DNA of 64,000 nt, taken from AP-15 sp963735445. Its GTDB lineage: Bacteria; Pseudomonadota; Alphaproteobacteria; ATCC43930; CGMCC-115725. This document shows, in pieces, positions 35,020-43,089 of this stretch. Each line of letters starts with the position of its first letter. Within the stretch, counting starts at the first letter, position 1. Where the stretch lies: contig CAVTLC010000012.1 in NCBI GenBank assembly GCA_963735445.1, forward strand, positions 47,152-111,151. Direction: 5' to 3'. The notes under the pieces are model-generated. The model worked only from the letters and a program-made list of their open reading frames with translations. It was not told the DNA's origin and ran no database searches. Made by a program: the position numbers and the translations under genes.

Positions 35020-35738
35020 TGAGGCTCCGCGCTGCGGCGATGAAACACGACATAGATGACGATCATTGCAACTGCCAGGGAAAACCACGTGATGGCGTAT
35101 TGCAGGTGGTTGTTGGGCAGCGCCAGTCGCGTGACCCCGCCTCTCGGCCAGCCGCCGGGATTGGGGGCGGCATCCGCATCGATGTAAAACGGCGCGACAT
35201 GATCGAGCTTGTCGGCGGCCGCCATCGCCGGCAGATCGACCCAAAACCAGTAATTGAGATCGGGGCGGTTGTCGGGCAGAAACCAGTTCGGCCGGCCGTT
35301 GGGCGGCAGCCGCAGCAGACCCTCGATCCGCACGGGTCCCGTCGGCTCACTCGCCTGCCGTTTGGCGCGGTCCCTAAGCTCGGCGGGAATAAAGCCGCGG
35401 TTGACAAACACGATGCGACCGTCGGCCTCGCGCAGCGGCGTCAGGATGTGATAGCCGTTGACCCCGCCCTCCGAGGTCGCGCCCAGGAAGATTTCCTTAT
35501 CATTGAGGAAAACGCCATTGTCGGTGACGCGGCGGAACTCCATCGCCGGGGCCACGGCGTCGTCCTGCGGCACCGGGATCGCGGGAGCCGCGACCGCAGC
35601 GGCCCGCTCGGCGATCAGACCTTCCTTCCAGTGCAGCCGCTGGATTTGCCACGCGCCGAGCCCGAGGCACAACAGCACGATCGGAACGGCAAAAACAGTC
35701 GGCCAGAATTGCGGACGAAACCCGGTCATTGCCGGCAA
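35016..35738 (-). CDS. SURF1 family cytochrome oxidase biogenesis protein
   Basis: 240 residues with an N-terminal membrane segment (PTVFAVPIVLLCLGLGAWQIQR), the SURF1 motif WQIQRLHWKEGLIAERAA, a periplasmic domain containing VNRGFIPAELRDRAKR, and a C-terminal membrane segment (HLQYAITWFSLAVAMIVIYVVF) ending near a HYxxTWF-like signature. SURF1 helps insert heme a into subunit I of aa3-type oxidase. It is the last of the assembly genes in the cox locus, followed by the M32 peptidase with a 4-bp overlap. Confidence 0.92.
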   Translation of the reverse strand: MPAMTGFRPQFWPTVFAVPIVLLCLGLGAWQIQRLHWKEGLIAERAAAVAAPAIPVPQDDAVAPAMEFRRVTDNGVFLNDKEIFLGATSEGGVNGYHILTPLREADGRIVFVNRGFIPAELRDRAKRQASEPTGPVRIEGLLRLPPNGRPNWFLPDNRPDLNYWFWVDLPAMAAADKLDHVAPFYIDADAAPNPGGWPRGGVTRLALPNNHLQYAITWFSLAVAMIVIYVVFHRRSAEPQ

Positions 35739-35743
35739 AGCGC

Positions 35744-36145
35744 TCAGGGCGGGGATGACAGGCCTAACAGCCGATGGCGATATTGGAGCGCAATCAAACC
35801 CGCTTTAAAGGGTCGCAGCATCGCAATCGAGCCGCCGAGAATGAACGGCGTCCACATAACCAGATGCACCCAAATCGGCGGCGAAAACTCGATTTCGACG
35901 ATCGCCGCCAAGGCTACGACAATTAGCCCAAGAATCAGGATCACGAACACCGCCGGGCCGTCGCCGGCATCCTGTGCCGACAGGTCGAGCCCGCATACCT
36001 CACAAGCCGCCCGCACGCTCAGCAGGCCGTCGAAGAGACGCCCGCGCCCACAGCGCGGACAGCGGCAAGCGAGCGCCGCGCGCAGCCACGGAACTGCAGG
36101 ATAACCGGCGACGCTGTCGCGCTCTGCGATCAAAGCTGAGGGCAT
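35744..36145 (-). CDS. DUF983 family protein
   Basis: 133 residues. The N-terminal region has a zinc-ribbon-like Cys pattern (CRCPRCGRGRLFDGLLSVRAAC...C) and two membrane helices follow (VFVILILGLIVVALAAIV; a second near residue 105). DUF983 genes commonly sit between ctaE and surf1 in alphaproteobacteria, as here, and are thought to support oxidase assembly. Spacing to SURF1 is 5 bp and to ctaE 6 bp. Confidence 0.88.
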   Translation of the reverse strand: MPSALIAERDSVAGYPAVPWLRAALACRCPRCGRGRLFDGLLSVRAACEVCGLDLSAQDAGDGPAVFVILILGLIVVALAAIVEIEFSPPIWVHLVMWTPFILGGSIAMLRPFKAGLIALQYRHRLLGLSSPP

Positions 36146-36151
36146 TCCCTG

Positions 36152-37030
36152 TCAACCGCCCGCTGGACCCTCCAGCGCGGAGGCGCCTGCACCACCCCAC
36201 CAATAGATGCAGACGAACAGGAACAACCAGACGACATCGACAAAATGCCAGTACCATGCCGCCGCCTCGAAGCCGAAATGATGGTCGGGCTTGAAGTGGC
36301 CGAGCCAGGCCCGCACCAGGCAGACGATCAGAAATGTGGTGCCGATAATGACGTGAAAGCCATGAAAACCGGTGGCCATAAAGAAGGTCGACGGGAAAAT
36401 CCCACCGCTGAACGGGAAGGCGGCGTGGCTGTACTCGTAGGCTTGGACGGAGGTAAAGCACAGGCCGAGAAAGACTGTCACCGCCAGCCCGCGCAACATG
36501 CCGCTGCGATCACCCTCGAGCAACGAATGATGCGCCCAGGTGACCGTCGTTCCCGACAACAGCAGGATCAGCGTGTTCAAAAACGGGAACTCAAACGGAT
36601 CGAAGGGATGGATCCCTTTGGGCGGCCATACCCCGCCGACCGGGAACAGGCTTGAAGCAAAGAACGCCCAGAAGAAGGCGACAAAGAACATCACCTCGGA
36701 GGCGATGAACAATGCCATGCCGTAACGCATGCCGAGTTGCACGATCGGCGTGTGATAGCCCTGGAACGTGGCTTCGCGGATCACATCGCGCCACCACACC
36801 GCCATCACGCCAAGCACCGCAAGAACACCGATGATCAACAGCGCCCAGCCATGACCATGCATGAAAAGGACGCCGCCGCCGGTCAGCAACCCCGCGGCGA
36901 TGGCGCCGACAATCGGCCACGGGCTGGGATCGACAAGATGATAGGGATGCTTCGGGGCGTGCGCGGCGTCGACCGCGTGCGCACCAACAGCCAAGGGAGG
37001 CGCGGCATGTGCCGCGTGGGTATCGCTCAT
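36152..37030 (-). CDS. ctaE: cytochrome c oxidase subunit III
   Basis: 292 residues with seven membrane segments and CoxIII signatures: PYHLVDPSPWPIVGAIAAG, MRYGMALFIASEVMFFVAFF (the conserved Glu), HHSLLEGDRSG, FFMATGFHGFHVIIGTTFL and HHFGFEAAAWYWHFVDVVWL. This integral subunit of the aa3-type oxidase stabilises proton uptake and catalytic lifetime. It lies in order downstream of ctaG and upstream of DUF983/SURF1. Confidence 0.96.
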   Translation of the reverse strand: MSDTHAAHAAPPLAVGAHAVDAAHAPKHPYHLVDPSPWPIVGAIAAGLLTGGGVLFMHGHGWALLIIGVLAVLGVMAVWWRDVIREATFQGYHTPIVQLGMRYGMALFIASEVMFFVAFFWAFFASSLFPVGGVWPPKGIHPFDPFEFPFLNTLILLLSGTTVTWAHHSLLEGDRSGMLRGLAVTVFLGLCFTSVQAYEYSHAAFPFSGGIFPSTFFMATGFHGFHVIIGTTFLIVCLVRAWLGHFKPDHHFGFEAAAWYWHFVDVVWLFLFVCIYWWGGAGASALEGPAGG

Positions 37031-37049
37031 GGGCGGGAGCCTCGAATCC

Positions 37050-37658
37050 TCAGTTCACCGAACCGGCGGAAGCCGGCGGCCGGGCCGGCACGACTGCGGC
37101 ACTGGCCGGCGACGCGGCGGCCGCTCGAAACATCGTGTAGGAGAGTGTAATCGCTCGAACTTCGCGCGTGTCCGGGTCCTTCAGCATGTCCGGATCGACA
37201 AAAAACACGACACCCATATCAGCCTTTTCGCCCGGCTTCAGGGTCTGGCTGTTGAAACAAAAGCACTGCAGCTTGTCGAAGTAGATGCCGATCTTGGCGG
37301 GGGTCACGTTGTACACCGCACGGGCGGTTACCGGCGCCGCACTGTAATTGACAGCACGAAAGACGACCTGGGTTCGCGCCCCCGGATGGACGGTCACCGC
37401 CGGAGTTAAGGGTTGGAACCCCCAGTCCAAGCCCGGTGCGGTCTGCGCGTCGAAATTGACCCTGATAACGGCGCTGGTAACCTGGTCCGGAGCCGCTTGC
37501 GCCCGTTGCGTTGTCCCGCCCAGGCCCGTGGCCCCGCAAAAAGCTCGATAAAGCGGCGGCGAAGCCAAGGTCAAACCGGTCATGCCGGCCAGCACCGCGA
37601 GCAGGGTCAGAACGGTCGTCCTCTGGCGCCCCTTTGACGCCGCGATCCGGTCCGGCAC
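37050..37658 (-). CDS. ctaG: cytochrome c oxidase assembly protein CtaG (Cox11)
   Basis: 202 residues starting at GTG. An N-terminal membrane anchor (VLTLLAVLAGMTGLTLASPPLYRAFC) is followed by a periplasmic domain with the Cox11 copper motif CFCFNSQTLKPGEKADMGV. The first Cys after the anchor (RAFCGATGLGGTTQ) is the other conserved ligand. It inserts CuB into subunit I. The start lies 2 bp after the stop of a 40-residue membrane peptide gene, consistent with coupled translation. Confidence 0.95.
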   Translation of the reverse strand: MPDRIAASKGRQRTTVLTLLAVLAGMTGLTLASPPLYRAFCGATGLGGTTQRAQAAPDQVTSAVIRVNFDAQTAPGLDWGFQPLTPAVTVHPGARTQVVFRAVNYSAAPVTARAVYNVTPAKIGIYFDKLQCFCFNSQTLKPGEKADMGVVFFVDPDMLKDPDTREVRAITLSYTMFRAAAASPASAAVVPARPPASAGSVN

Positions 37659-37660
37659 CG

Positions 37661-37783
37661 CTATACCCCAACCCGGACCATCGCAATGGCGTAAAACAAC
37701 GCCACCAGCCCCACCAGCACGATAAGAAGAGCACGATTGCGCGAGCGGATCAGCCGCTGCCGTTCCTGTTGCGGCTCGATCAT
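37661..37783 (-). CDS. 40-residue single-span membrane peptide in cox operon (CoxF-like position)
   Basis: A short ORF fills the gap between ctaB and ctaG: about 17 polar residues at the N-terminus (MIEPQQERQRLIRSRNR), then one hydrophobic span (ALLIVLVGLVALFYAIAMVR) and a stop. It starts 5 bp after the ctaB stop and ends 2 bp before the ctaG start. A tiny membrane protein at exactly this place is found in many alphaproteobacterial cox operons (CoxF or unnamed), so this is very likely a real gene. It probably assists oxidase assembly. Confidence 0.8.
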   Translation of the reverse strand: MIEPQQERQRLIRSRNRALLIVLVGLVALFYAIAMVRVGV

Positions 37784-37788
37784 CGATG

Positions 37789-38727
37789 TCACAGCCACGC
37801 CTTCCAAGCCAAACCGGCGGCAGCGTGATCGACCAGCAGCAGGCTGAAGATCAGCGTCAGATAAAGCAGCGAAAAGCCGAACATCTGCCGCGCGGCGTTG
37901 TCGCTATCCTCCCGCCAGACGCGAACCGCGCAAGCCGTGAACAACGCGCTCAGCGCGAGCGAGCCCATTCCGTAAACCGACCCGGCAATCCCGAGGAACC
38001 ACGGCGCCAAGCTGACCGGCCACAGCACCAGCGTATAGAGCAACATCTGGCGCTTGGTTTCGCGCGGTCCGGCCACGACCGGCAGCATCGGTACGCCCGC
38101 CTTGGTGTAATCATCCGCGCGGTTTAGTGCCAGCGCCCAAAAATGCGGCGGGGTCCAGAAAAAAATGATCGCGAAGAGCGCGATTCCGCCCCAGGCGATG
38201 TCACCGCTGACCGCCGCCCAGCCAATTACCGGCGGAAAGGCGCCGGCAGCGCCACCGATGACGATGTTGTGCGGCGTCCGCCGCTTGAGCCATATCGTGT
38301 AGATAAAGACGTAGAAAGCGATCGTCAGCGCCAGCAGTCCTGCCGCGACCAGGTTGGCCGCCAACGCCATGACCAGCACCGAGCCGACCGCAAGAACCAG
38401 ACCGAACCCCAGCGCTTCGCCCGGCATCATCCTGCCCGCCGGGAGCGGGCGGGCCGCGGTGCGGCGCATGACCGCGTCGATATCCCGCTCGTACCACATA
38501 TTGATCGCGCCAGCAGCGCCCGAGCCGACCGCGATGCACAGCACGGCAACCAGGGCGAGCACCGGGTGGAGATGCCCCGGCGCAACAAAGAGCCCGACAA
38601 AGCCGGTGAACACCACCAGCGACATAACACGAGGTTTCAGAATCTCGATGTAGTCGCCTACCGCTGCCGTCGAGCCGCCGGTCAGAGGGTACAGGAGCGC
38701 TGGCGAGGTTTCGGACAAATCGGACAC
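37789..38727 (-). CDS. ctaB: protoheme IX farnesyltransferase (heme O synthase)
   Basis: 312 residues with about nine membrane segments of the UbiA superfamily. The prenyl-diphosphate site is NMWYERDIDAVMRRTAARPL (NxxxDxxxD) and the second Asp motif is near ALNRADDYTKAGVPMLPVV; HNIVIGGAAGAFPPVIGWAA is also typical. It attaches a farnesyl group to heme b, making heme O for the aa3 oxidase. Located 30 bp after ctaD in the cox operon. Confidence 0.95.
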   Translation of the reverse strand: MSDLSETSPALLYPLTGGSTAAVGDYIEILKPRVMSLVVFTGFVGLFVAPGHLHPVLALVAVLCIAVGSGAAGAINMWYERDIDAVMRRTAARPLPAGRMMPGEALGFGLVLAVGSVLVMALAANLVAAGLLALTIAFYVFIYTIWLKRRTPHNIVIGGAAGAFPPVIGWAAVSGDIAWGGIALFAIIFFWTPPHFWALALNRADDYTKAGVPMLPVVAGPRETKRQMLLYTLVLWPVSLAPWFLGIAGSVYGMGSLALSALFTACAVRVWREDSDNAARQMFGFSLLYLTLIFSLLLVDHAAAGLAWKAWL

Positions 38728-38757
38728 GAAGACGCAATCTCCAGTGCGGGCTACCGA

Positions 38758-40380
38758 CTAGGCGATGACCGGCAGTTCATCATAGCTGTGAAACGGCGGC
38801 GGCGACGGCAGCTTCCACTCGAGCGTTGTGGCGCCCTCGCCCCAGTAATTGGCCCCGACGCGCTTACCCGCGATCAAGGTCTGCAGCACGATGAACACAA
38901 ACAGCAAGGTCGAGGCGTATGAAATGAAAGCGCCGATCGACGCAACATAGTTCCATCCGGCAAATGCATCGGGGTAGTCGGCGATACGTCGCGGCATCCC
39001 GGCGAGCCCGAGAAAATGCATCGGGAAAAAGGTCAGGTTGACGCCGATAAAGGTCGTCCAGAAATGGATCTTTCCCAGGGTCTCGTTGTATTGGCGGCCC
39101 GACATCTTGCCGATCCAGTAATAGAAGCCGGCAAAGATCGAAAATACCGCACCCAGCGACAGCACATAGTGGAAATGGGCGACCACGTAATAGGTGTTAT
39201 GCAACGCGAAATCGACGCCGGCATTGGCTAAGACCACACCGGTCACGCCGCCGATCGTGAATAGGAAGATAAAGCCCATCGCGAACAGCATCGGTGTCTT
39301 GAATTCGATCGATCCGCCCCAAGTCGTGGCAATCCATGAAAAGATCTTGATGCCGGTCGGCACCGCGATGACCATCGTCGCCGCGGTGAAATAGGCGCGC
39401 GCATCGATCGAAATGCCGGTCGTAAACATGTGGTGGGCCCACACGACAAACCCGACCACCCCGATCGCCACCATCGCGTAGACCATCCCGAGATAGCCAA
39501 AGATCGGCTTTTTCGAAAAGGTCGAGATGATCTGCGAGATCATGCCAAAGCCGGGCAGGATCAGAATGTAGACTTCCGGATGCCCAAAAAACCAGAACAG
39601 GTTCAAGAACAGGATCGGGTCGCCGCCGCCCGCTGGGTTAAAGAACGAGGTACCAAAATTGCGGTCGGTCAATAACATCGTGATGGCGCCCGCCAGCACC
39701 GGCAGCGACAGCAGCAACAGGAACGCGGTCACCAGGATCGACCAGACAAACAGCGGCATCTTGTGCAGGGTCATCCCCGGGGCGCGCATGTTGAAGATCG
39801 TCGTGATGAAGTTGATCGCCCCCATGATCGAGGACGCCCCGGCGAGATGAAGCGAGAAGATCGCCATGTCCATGGCTGGCCCGGGACTGCCGACCGGTCC
39901 CGACAGTGGCGGATAGATTGTCCAACCGACGCCTGGTCCCTCACCGACAAAGGCCGAGCCGATCAGCAGTGCAAACGACGGCACCAGCAGCCAGAAGCTG
40001 ATGTTGTTCATTCGTGGAAACGCCATGTCGGGCGAGCCGATCATCAGCGGGACAAACCAATTCCCAAAACCGCCGATCATCGCCGGCATGACCGTGAAAA
40101 AGATCATGATCAGGCCGTGCGCGGTAATCAACACGTTGTAAAACTGATGGTCGGCGATGAAGTGGTTGTCAGGATGCATCAACTGGATGCGCATCAACAC
40201 AGAAAATGCGCCACCGATCACCCCGGCGCAGACTGCAAATATCAAATAAAGGGTGCCGATGTCCTTATGATTGGTCGAGAACAGCCAGCGGGTGAAGAAC
40301 CCTGGGTGGTGGCCGGCGTGACCATCGGCGCCGTAGCCGTGCACCTCGACCGCGTGCGCTTCCCGCTCGTAAGTCATCAC
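38758..40380 (-). CDS. ctaD: cytochrome c oxidase subunit I (aa3 type)
   Basis: 540 residues with twelve membrane segments. Key sites are LITAHGLIMIFFTVMPAMIG (heme a His), WFFGHPEVYILILPGFGMIS (CuB His-Tyr pair and the Glu of the D channel), WAHHMFTTG (CuB His pair) and YYVVAHFHYVLSLGAVF (heme a3 and heme a His). It is the catalytic, proton-pumping subunit of the A1-type heme-copper oxidase. It follows ctaC by 14 bp in the same operon. Confidence 0.97.
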   Translation of the reverse strand: MMTYEREAHAVEVHGYGADGHAGHHPGFFTRWLFSTNHKDIGTLYLIFAVCAGVIGGAFSVLMRIQLMHPDNHFIADHQFYNVLITAHGLIMIFFTVMPAMIGGFGNWFVPLMIGSPDMAFPRMNNISFWLLVPSFALLIGSAFVGEGPGVGWTIYPPLSGPVGSPGPAMDMAIFSLHLAGASSIMGAINFITTIFNMRAPGMTLHKMPLFVWSILVTAFLLLLSLPVLAGAITMLLTDRNFGTSFFNPAGGGDPILFLNLFWFFGHPEVYILILPGFGMISQIISTFSKKPIFGYLGMVYAMVAIGVVGFVVWAHHMFTTGISIDARAYFTAATMVIAVPTGIKIFSWIATTWGGSIEFKTPMLFAMGFIFLFTIGGVTGVVLANAGVDFALHNTYYVVAHFHYVLSLGAVFSIFAGFYYWIGKMSGRQYNETLGKIHFWTTFIGVNLTFFPMHFLGLAGMPRRIADYPDAFAGWNYVASIGAFISYASTLLFVFIVLQTLIAGKRVGANYWGEGATTLEWKLPSPPPFHSYDELPVIA

Positions 40381-40394
40381 GATCCTCTTGAACT

Positions 40395-41273
40395 TCAGTG
40401 GCCGGCCGGCACGGCGGCTGCGACATGCAGCGCGGCGTCGTCGGTTTGATTGCGCGCGAACTTCTTGCCGGCGCTGACCAGCCAGCGCTGGAACTCATCC
40501 TTTGACACCGCCACGATCTTTATCGGCATGAAGGCATGATTGATGCCGCAAATCTGGTTGCACTGGCCATAGTAGGTGCCTTCGCGCTCGACATTGAACC
40601 AGCTCTCGTTGAGCCGGCCGATGATCGCGTATTCCTGAACACCAAAGGATGAAATAAACCAGCTGTGGATAACGTCGGTGCTGGTCACGAGGACGCGAAT
40701 ATTTGTGTGAATTGGTACAACGAGCGGATTATCGACGTCGAGAAGTCGGATCTGCCCCGGCTTCAGGTCGGCGTTTTGAATAACATTGCTGTCGAATGCC
40801 AGGTTTTTCTGGTCGGGATAGGCATACGACCAGTACCACTGATGACCGGTAACCTTGATCGTCATGTCCGGGTTTGGCACCCGGTCCATGTAATACATCA
40901 ACTTAAAGGACGGGATCGCAATGATGACCAGGATCAGCACCGGAACGACCGTCCAGAGGATCTCGATGACCGGATTGTGCGATGTGTGCGCGGGGACCGG
41001 ATTACGACGGTGATTGAACCGGACGATGACATAGAGCAACAGCCCCATGACAAAGGCCGAGATCAGAAAAATGATCACCAGCAGCTCGTTATGAAACGCA
41101 TTCAGCCGATCCTTGACCGGGGTCGCCGGCGGCTGCATGCCGATTTCCCAAGGCCGCGGCGCTTCGGCCCACGCCACCGCCGCCAGTGACACAATTACAA
41201 CCATCGCCAGGCTCAGCACGAGCGCGGCGCGCGCAAATGATTTCTTTGTCTGCAATTCCGTCAACCGCATCAT
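40395..41273 (-). CDS. ctaC: cytochrome c oxidase subunit II
   Basis: About 292 residues: a signal peptide or first anchor (RAALVLSLAMVVIVSLAAVAWAEA), two transmembrane helices (NELLVIIFLISAFVMGLLLYV; EILWTVVPVLILVIIAIPSF), then a periplasmic cupredoxin domain with GHQWYWSYAYP and the CuA site (DVIHSWFISSFGV; CNQICGINHAFMPI). It accepts electrons from cytochrome c; there is no fused heme domain. Two adjacent ATGs (41273, 41270) are possible starts. The open frame extending upstream to 41612 is Arg/Gly-rich and probably not translated. Confidence 0.96.
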   Translation of the reverse strand: MMRLTELQTKKSFARAALVLSLAMVVIVSLAAVAWAEAPRPWEIGMQPPATPVKDRLNAFHNELLVIIFLISAFVMGLLLYVIVRFNHRRNPVPAHTSHNPVIEILWTVVPVLILVIIAIPSFKLMYYMDRVPNPDMTIKVTGHQWYWSYAYPDQKNLAFDSNVIQNADLKPGQIRLLDVDNPLVVPIHTNIRVLVTSTDVIHSWFISSFGVQEYAIIGRLNESWFNVEREGTYYGQCNQICGINHAFMPIKIVAVSKDEFQRWLVSAGKKFARNQTDDAALHVAAAVPAGH

Positions 41274-41623
41274 TGTCCGGATCTTCCGGCCGCCTCTGAC
41301 CCGACAGTCACAGCCGATCGATCGGCCCCTTCCCGCAGCTTTCTCGTAACCGGCCGACAGCGCGTCATCGGCTCTAGAGCCACTCGACTTGCCTCGCCCA
41401 CTCGACTTGCCTCGCAATGCGGCTGCGTCAACCCCGCCTCTGCCCAGCAAAGCGGCGGCGAGCCTACACCATCGGCGATGTAAGCCACAACCGGCTGAAC
41501 CTATTGCGTCAAGCCGCCGCATCCGTTTGCCGATCGATCCGGTCCACCGCAGCAAACCGTAATCACGGCTTTTGCTCGCGGTTTTGCGCGACCATATTGA
41601 CGACGTCAGCAAGGGAGTTGTGG
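41274..41623. other. divergent ctaC/tldD spacer with short tandem repeat
   Basis: The 350-bp region between two divergent genes must hold both promoters, but no clear sigma-70 or EcfG match was identified. It contains an 18-bp tandem repeat, CACTCGACTTGCCTCGCC, present 1.9 times at 41381-41415. Confidence 0.45.
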
Positions 41624-43057
41624 ATGACTGATCTCGCCGTCACCGATGAATTGTTTTTCGAGCGCACCGGGATGGAGGCGAGCCGGGTCGAGGCAATCGT
41701 TGCCGAGACATTGGCGGGAATGGATGACGGCGAACTGTTCCTCGAATATAGCCAATCCGAGAGCCTGACGCTCGACGACGGGCGAATCAAAAGCGCCAGC
41801 TTCGACACGACGCAGGGCTTCGGTTTGCGCGCCGTGGCCGGCGAAGCGGCCGGCTATGCCCACGCCTCCGATCTTTCCGAAGCGGCGATCCGACGCGCCG
41901 CAGCCACGGTTCGTGCGGTCGCCAGCGGCTATGCCGGCGTGATGGCGGGACCGCCGCCCGGCACCAACCGCAGCCTTTACACCGATGTGAACCCGCTCGG
42001 TCTCGTCGATCTCGGCGCCAAGACCCGGCTCCTCGCGGAGATCGACGCCTATGCCCGCAGCCGCGATCCGCGGGTCAAACAGGTCATGGCGTCGTTGAGC
42101 GGTGTGTGGCAAGCGGTGCAAATCATCCGCGCCGATGGCCGCCGTGTCGCTGACATCCGGCCGCTCGTTCGGCTCGGTGTCTCAGTCGTGGTCGGCGAGG
42201 GTGACCGCATGGAGACCGGTTCCTCGGGTTCAGGCGGGCGCATGGCCTACGACCGCTATCTCGATCCCGTGCATTGGAAGGAACAGGTCGACGAGGCATT
42301 GCGGCAGGCCTTGGTCAATCTCGGCGCGGTGCCGGCCCCGGCCGGTGAGATGATCGTCGTGCTCGGACCCGGTTGGCCCGGTGTCATGCTGCACGAAGCG
42401 GTCGGCCATGGGCTCGAAGGCGATTTCAACCGAAAGAAGACCTCCGCATTCTCCGGAATGATTGGCGAGCGAGTGGCGAGCAAGGGTGTCACGGTTGTCG
42501 ACGACGGCACCTTGCCCGACCGGCGCGGCTCGCTGACGGTCGACGACGAGGGGACGCCGACCAACTACACCGTCTTGATCGAAGACGGCATCCTCAAGGG
42601 CTACATGCAAGACCGCATGAACGCTCGCCTGCTCGGCGCGACGCCGACGGGAAATGGGCGGCGGCAGAGCTTTGGGCACGCGCCGATGCCGCGCATGACC
42701 AACACCTACATGCTGGCCGGCGACCGCGACCCGCAGGAGATCATCGCCTCGGTCGACCGCGGCCTTTACGCGGTCAATTTCGGCGGCGGCCAGGTCGATA
42801 TCACCTCCGGCAAATTCGTGTTTTCGGCCTCTGAAGCGTATCTGATCGAGGGCGGCAAAGTCGGCCCCGCCGTCAAGGGCGCCACATTGATCGGCAACGG
42901 CCCCGACGCGATGACCAAGGTCACGATGATCGGCAACGACCTCGCGCTCGATCACGGCATCGGCACCTGCGGCAAAGACGGGCAAAGCGTGCCGGTCGGG
43001 GTTGGTCAGCCAACCTTGCGGATGGACGGGCTGACTGTCGGCGGCACCAACGCATGA
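41624..43057 (+). CDS. tldD: metalloprotease TldD
   Basis: About 477 residues from the ATG at 41624, which has AAGGGA eight bases upstream. The zinc motif HEAVGHGLEGDF (HExxxH) is present, preceded by VVLGPGWPGVMLH. SLTVDDEGTPTNYTVLIEDG, RQSFGHAPMPRMTNTYM and the glycine-rich C-terminus GQPTLRMDGLTVGGTNA are typical. With its partner PmbA/TldE (50989-52338) it forms a heterodimeric protease that degrades unfolded peptides and matures some RiPPs. Adjacency to cox genes is common in alphaproteobacteria. Confidence 0.95.
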   Translation: MTDLAVTDELFFERTGMEASRVEAIVAETLAGMDDGELFLEYSQSESLTLDDGRIKSASFDTTQGFGLRAVAGEAAGYAHASDLSEAAIRRAAATVRAVASGYAGVMAGPPPGTNRSLYTDVNPLGLVDLGAKTRLLAEIDAYARSRDPRVKQVMASLSGVWQAVQIIRADGRRVADIRPLVRLGVSVVVGEGDRMETGSSGSGGRMAYDRYLDPVHWKEQVDEALRQALVNLGAVPAPAGEMIVVLGPGWPGVMLHEAVGHGLEGDFNRKKTSAFSGMIGERVASKGVTVVDDGTLPDRRGSLTVDDEGTPTNYTVLIEDGILKGYMQDRMNARLLGATPTGNGRRQSFGHAPMPRMTNTYMLAGDRDPQEIIASVDRGLYAVNFGGGQVDITSGKFVFSASEAYLIEGGKVGPAVKGATLIGNGPDAMTKVTMIGNDLALDHGIGTCGKDGQSVPVGVGQPTLRMDGLTVGGTNA

Positions 43058-43089
43058 ATTGATCACCAAGGGCCGTATCCGGGGCATCA

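Noticed and set aside
41381..41415. 18-bp tandem repeat as a possible operator or CRISPR-like element
   Set aside because: Only 1.9 copies, no palindromy and no spacer structure; kept only as a description of the spacer.
41274..41612. N-terminal extension of CtaC by about 113 codons
   Set aside because: Arg/Gly-rich and without family similarity; the mature subunit with its own signal or anchor starts at 41273/41270.
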